Origin: Roseobacter weihaiensis
Lineage (GTDB): Bacteria > Pseudomonadota > Alphaproteobacteria > Rhodobacterales > Rhodobacteraceae
Direction of reading: 5' to 3'
Assembly: GCF_020622345.1 (NCBI RefSeq)
Contig: NZ_JACNMO010000012.1
Location: 62,001-126,000, forward strand
DNA: 64,000 nt
The notes below the pieces were generated by a model. It saw only the letters and a list, made by a program, of their open reading frames with translations. It was not told the DNA's origin and searched no databases. Position 1 is the stretch's first letter. Each line of letters starts with the position of its first letter. Positions 57,741-64,000 of this stretch are shown piece by piece. Position numbers and translations under genes: made by a program.

Positions 57741-59345
57741 CTACATGCGGAATACGCCAAAACGGGTCTCCTCAATCGGGGCGTTCAATGCTGCGGAAAG
57801 CGACAGGCTCAGCACATCGCGCGATTTACGCGGATCGATGATACCGTCATCCCAGAGCCGTGCGGAAGCATATAGCGGGTGGCTCTGCGCTTCGAACATC
57901 TCGATGGTGGGTTGCTTGAAGGCGGCTTCCTCCTCGGCCGACCAGCTCTCGCCCGCCCGCTCCAGGGCGTCTCGCCTGACGGTTGCCAGAACACCAGCCG
58001 CCTGCGCGCCGCCCATGACCGAAATGCGGCTGTTGGGCCAGGTCCATAGGAAACGGGGCGAGTAAGCCCGCCCGGCCATACCGTAGTTCCCGGCGCCGAA
58101 CGACCCGCCGACCAGCATGGTCACCTTGGGTACATTGGTGCAGGCCACCGCGGTCACCATCTTGGCCCCATGGCGCGCGATACCCTCGTTCTCATACTGC
58201 CGGCCCACCATGAAGCCGGTGATATTTTGCAGAAAGACCAGCGGAATGCCCCTTTGGCTGCATAATTCCACGAAATGCGCGCCTTTCTGGGCGGCCTCCG
58301 AAAAGAGCACACCGTTGTTGGCGATGATGCCGATCGGACAGCCCTTGAGATGCGCAAACCCGGTGACCAGCGTCTCGCCAAAGCGCGCCTTGAATTCGTC
58401 AAACCGCGAGCCATCCACAAGACGTGCGATCACCTCCCGGATGTCATAGGGCGTGCGCAGGTCGGCAGGCACCACGCCCAGCAGTTCCTCGGGGTCATAG
58501 GCCGGGTCCTCGGGGGTCGCCCAGTCCAGCGTCTCACCGGGCCGGCGGTTGAGCGCGCCGACCGCGTCGCGCGCCAAGGCCAAGGCATGGCTGTCATCCT
58601 CTGCCAGGTAGTCCGCAACGCCGCTGAGGCGCGTGTGCACGTCGCCGCCGCCCAAATCTTCGGCACTGACCACCTCGCCGGTGGCGGCCTTGACCAAAGG
58701 CGGCCCTGCCAGAAAGATGGTCCCCTGATCCTTGACGATGATCGTCACATCCGACATCGCGGGCACATAGGCCCCCCCGGCGGTACAAGAGCCCATGACC
58801 ACGGCAATCTGCGCAATGCCTGCCGCACTCATCCGCGCCTGATTGTAAAAGATGCGGCCAAAGTGATCCCGGTCGGGGAACACCTCATCCTGGTTGGGCA
58901 GGTTCGCGCCGCCACTGTCGACAAGGTAGACGCAGGGCAAATGATTCTCCTGCGCGATCTCCTGCGCGCGCAGATGCTTTTTCACACTCATCGGATAATA
59001 GGTGCCCCCCTTCACGGTGGCATCATTGCACAGCACCATGACCTCGCGGCCCTGCACGCGCCCGATCCCGGCGATCACACCCGCAGCCGGCGCCGCGCCC
59101 GCGTAGAGCCCATGTGCCGCGGTCGCCCCGATCTCCAGAAACGGGCTGCCGGGATCCAGGAGCCCCGCCACCCGATCACGCGGCAGCATCTTGCCCCGGC
59201 TGAGATGGCGCGCCCGCGCCTTTTCGCCCCCCCCGGTGGCAGCGGCCCGCGCCACGGCGGTGATCTCTTCGAGCGCCTGCAGATGGGCTGCGCGGTTGGC
59301 CTTGTAGGCATCCGATCCGATCACGGCCTGCGACGTCAGTTTCAT
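57741..59345 (-). CDS. liuB: Methylcrotonyl-CoA carboxylase carboxyltransferase subunit beta
   Basis: A 534-residue carboxyltransferase of the crotonase fold. It has the beta-subunit start ([19 protein letters not shown]), the [19 protein letters not shown] segment specific to methylcrotonyl-CoA carboxylases, and the [20 protein letters not shown] block. It works with the alpha subunit 1.2 kb downstream. Full length. Confidence 0.95.
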   Translation of the reverse strand: MKLTSQAVIGSDAYKANRAAHLQALEEITAVARAAATGGGEKARARHLSRGKMLPRDRVAGLLDPGSPFLEIGATAAHGLYAGAAPAAGVIAGIGRVQGREVMVLCNDATVKGGTYYPMSVKKHLRAQEIAQENHLPCVYLVDSGGANLPNQDEVFPDRDHFGRIFYNQARMSAAGIAQIAVVMGSCTAGGAYVPAMSDVTIIVKDQGTIFLAGPPLVKAATGEVVSAEDLGGGDVHTRLSGVADYLAEDDSHALALARDAVGALNRRPGETLDWATPEDPAYDPEELLGVVPADLRTPYDIREVIARLVDGSRFDEFKARFGETLVTGFAHLKGCPIGIIANNGVLFSEAAQKGAHFVELCSQRGIPLVFLQNITGFMVGRQYENEGIARHGAKMVTAVACTNVPKVTMLVGGSFGAGNYGMAGRAYSPRFLWTWPNSRISVMGGAQAAGVLATVRRDALERAGESWSAEEEAAFKQPTIEMFEAQSHPLYASARLWDDGIIDPRKSRDVLSLSLSAALNAPIEETRFGVFRM

Positions 59346-59375
59346 CTCACTATCCTTGCCGTTTCTTGGCGGTTC

Positions 59376-59696
59376 TCATGTCTGCGGCGCCTCCGGTGGG
59401 ACCGCAGACGGGCTGAGGTGCAAAAGTCGCCCCATCCGGTCCACCGGGTAGTCGATCCGCTCCGCGCTGCGGGTCACGCAGCTCACGACAATCCAGACGG
59501 CGGCATCCTGCCCCGGCTGCGCGGAACAATCCGTCGGGCGTGCCTCCGGACCCTGCGTCTCAAGGTACCGTACGGTGTAGGCATCGATCACATCCGTCTC
59601 GGTGATGGTCGCAGCAATCCAACCCAGACGAAAGCCCCAGGCCGCCAGCACCACCATCAGCGCCCCCAACGGCATGAACCAAAGCCACCGCGGCAT
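59376..59696 (-). CDS. Small hypothetical membrane-anchored protein
   Basis: A 106-residue protein with one N-terminal membrane helix (WLWFMPLGALMVVLAAWGF) and a periplasmic part with two Cys (PTDCSAQPG, VVSCVTRSA). Not recognised. It is the first gene of the MCC unit (30 nt before MCC beta) and diverges from ompW. Confidence 0.65.
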   Translation of the reverse strand: MPRWLWFMPLGALMVVLAAWGFRLGWIAATITETDVIDAYTVRYLETQGPEARPTDCSAQPGQDAAVWIVVSCVTRSAERIDYPVDRMGRLLHLSPSAVPPEAPQT

Positions 59697-59743
59697 TATT
59701 TCGCGCCGGTTTGGGGCAAAAACACAAATTTCTGCGAAGTCGA

Positions 59744-59757
59744 TTGACCCATGTCAA
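59744..59757. promoter_or_regulatory. FNR-type site TTGACCCATGTCAA
   Basis: Perfect TTGAC-N4-GTCAA palindrome, the form recognised by FnrL-type regulators in Rhodobacter-like bacteria. It is centred 69 nt before the ompW ATG and 54 nt before the start of the divergent minus-strand unit at 59696. It could therefore regulate both. ompW is FNR-controlled in E. coli. Confidence 0.7.
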
Positions 59758-59819
59758 AGACCCCCTGCCGCCGGTCTGTCAGAACCGTGTTGCTTAATGT
59801 GAAAAGGCAAGAAAGAGAC

Positions 59820-60425
59820 ATGAAACATACTGTTAAAGCCCTCCTGTTGACCAGCGCGCTTGCGCTCGCGGCAGGCCCTGCCCTTGCGCAATCTCAAGGC
59901 GACTGGACGTTCGGGGTCGGCTTCGGCAACGTCGATCCGAAATCCGACAATGGCACCATCGCTGGCGGCGAGGCCAGCATCAACGACAACACCCGCCCGA
60001 TTTTTACCGCAGAGTATTTCATCCGCGACAACCTGGGGATCGAACTGCTGGTCGCCACGCCGTTCGAGCATGATATCTCGATCGAGGGAATTGGCGATGC
60101 GGGCAGCACCAAACACCTGCCGCCCACCCTGTCGCTGAACTACCATTTCCCGACCAATACGGCGTGGAAACCCTATGTCGGTGCGGGCATCAACTATACC
60201 ACCTTTTTCGAGGAGGACTCCGACCTCGGTGAACTGTCTTTGGATGATTCCATCGGTGTTTCGGTGCAAGCCGGTCTGGACTACCAGATCAGCGATACCG
60301 GAGCACTCCGCTTCAACGTGCGCTGGTTCGACATCGACAGTGACGTCGAGCTTGACGGGACCAAGATCGGTGAGGCCGAGATTGACCCGATCCTGATCGG
60401 CGTGGCCTACGTGCATCGCTTCTAA
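59820..60425 (+). CDS. ompW: OmpW family outer membrane protein
   Basis: A 201-residue eight-stranded outer-membrane barrel. A signal peptide (KALLLTSALALAAGPALAQ) precedes the barrel. Family blocks are DWTFGVGFGNVDPKSDNG, RPIFTAEYFIRDNLGIELL and KPYVGAGINYTTFF, with VAYVHRF at the end. It is thought to let small hydrophobic molecules cross the outer membrane. It stands on the opposite strand within the liu cluster, with an FNR box upstream. Confidence 0.9.
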   Translation: MKHTVKALLLTSALALAAGPALAQSQGDWTFGVGFGNVDPKSDNGTIAGGEASINDNTRPIFTAEYFIRDNLGIELLVATPFEHDISIEGIGDAGSTKHLPPTLSLNYHFPTNTAWKPYVGAGINYTTFFEEDSDLGELSLDDSIGVSVQAGLDYQISDTGALRFNVRWFDIDSDVELDGTKIGEAEIDPILIGVAYVHRF

Positions 60426-60477
60426 GTCGCGCGCGTAAGCGCCAAACCGCTTGCCTGATCCGGGGGCTACCATCGGG

Positions 60478-61641
60478 TCAGGCCATTGCCGCCATCAGCT
60501 CGCGGCCGACCAGCATCCGCCTGATTTCGGATGTACCGGCGCCGATTTCCATCAGCTTTGCATCCCGAAACAGCCGTGCCACGGGTGCGTCGCTCAGAAA
60601 CCCGGCCCCCCCCATCGCCTGAACCGCCTGATGCGCCTGTTTCATCGCCTCCTCGGAGGCATAGAGACAACAGGCCGCCGCATCCTGCCGCGTGACATCC
60701 CCGCGATCGCAGGCCTTGGCCACCTCGTACACATAGGCGCGTGCCGAATTCATCGCGGTATACATATCGGCGATCTTGCCCTGCATCAGTTGGAAACTGC
60801 CGATGGGCTCACCGAACTGCCTGCGCTCCGCAAGATAGGGCATGATCGCATCCAGACAGGCCGCCATGATCCCCGTACCAATCCCCGCCAGCACAACCCG
60901 TTCGTAATCGAGGCCCGACATCAGCACCGCGACGCCGCGCCCTTCCTCGCCCAACACGTTCTCGAAGGGCACTTCCACATCCTCAAAGATCAGCTCCGCC
61001 GTGTTCGATCCCCGCATCCCCAACTTGTCAAAATGTGGTGAGGTGGAAAATCCAACCATGTCTTTTTCAATGATGAAAGCGGTGATCCCTTTGGAGCCCG
61101 CCTCCGGATCCGTCTTGGCATAAACCACCAGCGTGGTGGCATCCGGGCCGTTGGTGATCCAATACTTGTTGCCGTTGAGCCGGTAATGGTCGTTGCGCTT
61201 CTCGGCCCGCAGCTTCATCGAGACGACATCAGAACCAGCGCCCGCCTCCGACATGGCCAGCGCGCCCACATGAGCCCCCGAAATCAACCCCGGCAGGTAC
61301 TTTTGCTTTTGCGCCTGCGTGCCGTTCAGTTTGATCTGATTGACACAGAGGTTCGAATGCGCGCCATAGGACAGCGACACCGACGCGCTGGCGCGGGCGA
61401 TCTCTTCTATCGCCACCGTATGCGCCAGATAGGACATGCCCGCCCCACCATACTCTGTCTCAACGGTAATCCCCAAAAGGCCAAGCTCTCCCATCTCGGT
61501 CCATAACGCGGCCGGGAACTCGTTCTTTGTATCTATCTCTGCGGCCATCGGGGCCACACGCGCCTGCGCCCAACGGTGCACCATGTCGCGCAGGGCGTTT
61601 ACGTCCTCCCCCAGATCGAAGGTCATCGTGGCGCTGAACAT
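60478..61641 (-). CDS. liuA: Isovaleryl-CoA dehydrogenase
   Basis: A 387-residue acyl-CoA dehydrogenase that oxidises isovaleryl-CoA to 3-methylcrotonyl-CoA with FAD. It has the [20 protein letters not shown] segment, [15 protein letters not shown], the catalytic Glu-type region [20 protein letters not shown], and [17 protein letters not shown] at the end. The start ATG at 61641 has GAGGAG 5 nt upstream. Leucine cluster context supports the substrate. Confidence 0.92.
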   Translation of the reverse strand: MFSATMTFDLGEDVNALRDMVHRWAQARVAPMAAEIDTKNEFPAALWTEMGELGLLGITVETEYGGAGMSYLAHTVAIEEIARASASVSLSYGAHSNLCVNQIKLNGTQAQKQKYLPGLISGAHVGALAMSEAGAGSDVVSMKLRAEKRNDHYRLNGNKYWITNGPDATTLVVYAKTDPEAGSKGITAFIIEKDMVGFSTSPHFDKLGMRGSNTAELIFEDVEVPFENVLGEEGRGVAVLMSGLDYERVVLAGIGTGIMAACLDAIMPYLAERRQFGEPIGSFQLMQGKIADMYTAMNSARAYVYEVAKACDRGDVTRQDAAACCLYASEEAMKQAHQAVQAMGGAGFLSDAPVARLFRDAKLMEIGAGTSEIRRMLVGRELMAAMA

Positions 61642-61679
61642 GAAAACTCCTCTTCGGCAGGTGACCGGACCAGATTTAT

Positions 61680-61693
61680 TGAACAAGCGTTCA
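61680..61693. promoter_or_regulatory. Palindrome TGAAC-N4-GTTCA upstream of liuA
   Basis: The sequence TGAACAAGCGTTCA is a 5-bp-arm palindrome 39 nt before the liuA ATG. TetR-family acyl-CoA regulators often use this form. No regulator gene is near, so the identity is open. Confidence 0.5.
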
Positions 61694-61805
61694 TATCCTA
61701 ACCCCCAAGCATGATCCCGGTCAAGCAGAGCGGCGGCGGCCTTTTGGGCCAGCGGCCCAAACATCACAATAGAATGCGCGCGGCCCCGCCGCGCGCGCCG
61801 CCGGA

Positions 61806-63002
61806 TCACGCAGCCCTCTGGAACGCCGCACTGACTTCCGCGCGAATGATCCGCGCAATCAGGTCACAGTCTTCCAGCGAGAAGGTCAGCGGCACCCGCA
61901 TGTCCACAACCCCTGCCAGCACGCGATCCGACTTTGGCATTGGCGGGGTGTCGGCATACCGCCAACTATCATACCGGCTGGTGAACGCCACAGGCTCCGC
62001 CGCGCCGAACCACTTCAACTCCACCCCGAGCGCGCCGCACCGCCGGACAACCTCCTGGACCGCATCACCAGGCCAGTCGAGCAGCAGGAACTGGATCGAA
62101 GACCCCACCATCGTCTCTTGCGGCGGGCGCTCGATCACCGTCAGGCCAGGCGTGTCCCGCAGGCCCGCCTCAAGCCGCAGATAGCGCTCGTTCCAGCGCG
62201 CGCATTGCGTCTCGAGATCCGCAATCTGAGGCCGCAAGATCGCGGCCCGCAGGTTGTCCATCCGGCCCGAGATATTCGGGGTCTCATAACGGATGGTGGC
62301 AAAGGCTTCCGGCGGCGGGGCGGCCAGATGCCGCTCGTAAAGCATATAGCTCCCCGACAGCATCACCGCGCGGGCGGCCAGCGCCACGTCGTCGGTCACC
62401 AAGAAACCGCCTTCGCCCGAATTGACGTGTTTGTAGGTCTGGCAGGAATAGCACCCCACCACCCCATGCCGCCCGGAGGGCACACCGTTCCACGCAGCCC
62501 CCATGGTATGGGCGCAATCTTCAATCACCTGCACGCCCGCCGCATCACAGATCGACATCAGCCGGTCCATGTCGCAGATATGCCCGCGCATGTGGCTCAG
62601 CAACAGCATCCGCGCTTGTCCGATCTTGGCCTGCAGGTCCTCAAGGTCGATGGTCAGGTCCTCGGTCACCCCGACAAACACCGGCTCCGCCCCCACCGAG
62701 GCAATCGCCCCCGGTACCGGTGCCAGCGTAAACGCGTTGGAGAGCACCTTGTCGCCCGGCTTGACGCCCAGCGCCCGCAAGGCCGTTCCCATCGCATACC
62801 CACCGGAGGCGACAGCGAGGCAGTATTTCGCCCCAACGCAAGCTGCAAACTCCTGCTCCAGCTGTGCTGTTTCGCTGATCTCGTCTGCGACCGTATTGTA
62901 TCGGTGCAACCGGCCATGCCGCAGGACCGCCAAAGCCGCTTCGATCCCGGCCTCCGGGATCGGTTCCTGTTGGGTAAAACTGCCTTCAAAGACCTCGGTC
63001 AT
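61806..63002 (-). CDS. DegT/DnrJ/EryC1/StrS family aminotransferase
   Basis: A 398-residue PLP-dependent protein. The PLP lysine is in [18 protein letters not shown], and a conserved [20 protein letters not shown] segment and an EDCAHTMGA phosphate-binding block are present. Such enzymes usually modify sugar or polyol ketones; no sugar-biosynthesis genes accompany it here. The start ATG at 63002 has GGAGGG upstream. It lies 47 nt after gph. Confidence 0.86.
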   Translation of the reverse strand: MTEVFEGSFTQQEPIPEAGIEAALAVLRHGRLHRYNTVADEISETAQLEQEFAACVGAKYCLAVASGGYAMGTALRALGVKPGDKVLSNAFTLAPVPGAIASVGAEPVFVGVTEDLTIDLEDLQAKIGQARMLLLSHMRGHICDMDRLMSICDAAGVQVIEDCAHTMGAAWNGVPSGRHGVVGCYSCQTYKHVNSGEGGFLVTDDVALAARAVMLSGSYMLYERHLAAPPPEAFATIRYETPNISGRMDNLRAAILRPQIADLETQCARWNERYLRLEAGLRDTPGLTVIERPPQETMVGSSIQFLLLDWPGDAVQEVVRRCGALGVELKWFGAAEPVAFTSRYDSWRYADTPPMPKSDRVLAGVVDMRVPLTFSLEDCDLIARIIRAEVSAAFQRAA

Positions 63003-63049
63003 CGCGCACCCTCCGTTTCCGTCAACATTGGGGTCAGGTACCGCAAGCG

Positions 63050-63715
63050 TCAAGCCAGCAGGTGATCTACAAGATCAGGCAAATCTTCGTAGCGCTGCAG
63101 CAAGGCTTCCGGCTGCAGGACCGCCATATCGCCGCCCGCAGGCCCGAAAGTCACCAGCACGCTGGGCACACCTGCGGCCCGCGCGGTATTGCGGTCGGTG
63201 TCGGAATCGCCAATCAGCGTGCAGCGTTTCGGGTCACCCCCCGCCCGCCGCGCCGCCTCAAAAAGAGGCGCGGGGTCGGGCTTGCGCACCGGCAGCGTGT
63301 CAGCCCCCACCAGCGAGGCAAAGGCGGCGCGCACACCAAGCCGTTGCAACAGCACCTCCGCCAGCGCTTCGGGCTTGTTGGTGCAGATGCCCACACCGTA
63401 GCCTTTCCCTTTCAGCCTCTCGATCGCCGCCATCGCGCCGGGATAAAGCACAGTATACCTGTCAATCTCCTGACCATAAGCCTCGAGCAGAACCGGGTAA
63501 TACCGATCGATCTCCGGGTCTTGCTCGGTGCGCCCAAGGCGTGTCATCCCCAGCTTGAGCATCGCCCGCCCGCCGCGCAAGGCCGTGCCCTGATCCCGCG
63601 CCGGGTCCAGCATGTCCCCGGCCCCCATCTGGCGAAAGCACTGGTTGGCCGCCGCAATCAGATCGCCACTGGTGTCCGCAAGCGTTCCATCCAAATCGAA
63701 GATAACCGTTTTCAT
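63050..63715 (-). CDS. gph: Phosphoglycolate phosphatase
   Basis: A 221-residue HAD hydrolase that dephosphorylates 2-phosphoglycolate. The catalytic FDLDGTLADT is near residue 5; GVGICTNKPEALAEVLL and GDSDTDRNTARAAGVPSVLVTFG are the other HAD motifs. It diverges from glmU, about 140 nt away. Confidence 0.9.
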   Translation of the reverse strand: MKTVIFDLDGTLADTSGDLIAAANQCFRQMGAGDMLDPARDQGTALRGGRAMLKLGMTRLGRTEQDPEIDRYYPVLLEAYGQEIDRYTVLYPGAMAAIERLKGKGYGVGICTNKPEALAEVLLQRLGVRAAFASLVGADTLPVRKPDPAPLFEAARRAGGDPKRCTLIGDSDTDRNTARAAGVPSVLVTFGPAGGDMAVLQPEALLQRYEDLPDLVDHLLA

Positions 63716-63853
63716 ACTGCCTCAAAGGCTCCCATATTCAGCAAAAGACCGCTGCGGTTTGTTGCAACCCGCAACCTTCTTTGATCCACCGCGCCTTGCG
63801 CCGCCCGTGTAAGCGGATAAACAGACCTGCAACAGAACACAAAGAGATTTCGC

Positions 63854-64000
63854 ATGAACATCGCCCTGGTCATCCTGGCTGCCGGCAAAGGCACCCGGAT
63901 GAATTCCGACCTGCCCAAAGTGCTGCACCCGCTGGCCGGTGCCCCGCTCCTGGTGCATGCCATGCAGACTGGCCGCAGCCTGGCCCCCGCAGCGACCGTC
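63854..64000 (+). CDS. glmU: GlmU N-terminus (bifunctional UDP-GlcNAc pyrophosphorylase)
   Basis: The first 49 codons of the enzyme that makes UDP-N-acetylglucosamine. The nucleotide-binding motif [21 protein letters not shown] is at residues 9-29. The gene runs past the window end. Confidence 0.93.
   Translation, partial: MNIALVILAAGKGTRMNSDLPKVLHPLAGAPLLVHAMQTGRSLAPAATV

Overview
The window is about 64 kb of GC-rich (roughly 60-65% by eye), densely coding chromosomal DNA from an alphaproteobacterium. It is almost certainly Rhodobacterales, Roseobacter group. The evidence is the gene order dnaB-DUF1194-alr-mlaEF, cvpA-purF, surE-pcm-LysM lipoprotein, tatCBA, a nuo operon broken up by small Rhodobacterales-type accessory genes and ending in birA-coaX-rnj, and a leucine (liu) catabolic cluster. 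The genus cannot be fixed from sequence alone. I see no rRNA, tRNA, CRISPR array, insertion sequence, prophage or replication origin.

Layout. 1-11.8 kb (+ strand): tail of dnaB, a secreted VWA (DUF1194) protein, alr, the lipid-transport pair mlaE/mlaF, an AhpD-like protein, radA, cvpA, purF, an SDR, surE, pcm and a LysM lipoprotein with a degenerate LytM domain. 12.2-14.6 kb (-): DUF815 ATPase and tatCBA. 14.7-15.8 kb (+): an ABM-like protein and its WYL regulator behind a perfect palindromic operator. 15.8-19.0 kb (-): a sodium:solute symporter, an orphan ABC ATPase and two Lin0512 genes, one frameshifted. 19.2-21.1 kb (-): an AlkC-type DNA glycosylase and an SDR. 21.2-26.8 kb (+): Hint protein, prfC, an unknown protein, a RhlE-type helicase and a PilZ protein.

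27.1-51.4 kb (-) is one very long complex I transcription unit, nuoA-N plus birA, coaX and rnj. All 14 subunits are present. About fifteen extra genes sit at the subunit junctions, many coupled by ATGA or TGATG overlaps. They include a 26-residue membrane microprotein between nuoJ and nuoK, a tandem pair of two-helix membrane proteins between nuoC and nuoD, a cysteine-free CMD pair (one methionine-rich) between nuoI and nuoJ, and a helix-hairpin-helix domain present both as a NuoE tail and in a separate membrane-anchored protein. A rho-independent hairpin lies between nuoA and nuoB. This accessory complement is the most interesting content of the window.

51.6-52.2 kb (+): a fasciclin lipoprotein behind an RpoE/ChrR-like promoter, with a terminator. 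52.3-61.6 kb (mostly -): leucine/isovalerate catabolism (enoyl-CoA hydratase, HMG-CoA lyase, both methylcrotonyl-CoA carboxylase subunits, isovaleryl-CoA dehydrogenase) with a GST, an ASCH protein and an unknown membrane protein. An FNR-boxed ompW gene (+) interrupts the cluster. The biotin ligase in the nuo operon would be needed to biotinylate the carboxylase. 61.8-64 kb: a DegT-family aminotransferase, a phosphoglycolate phosphatase and the start of glmU.
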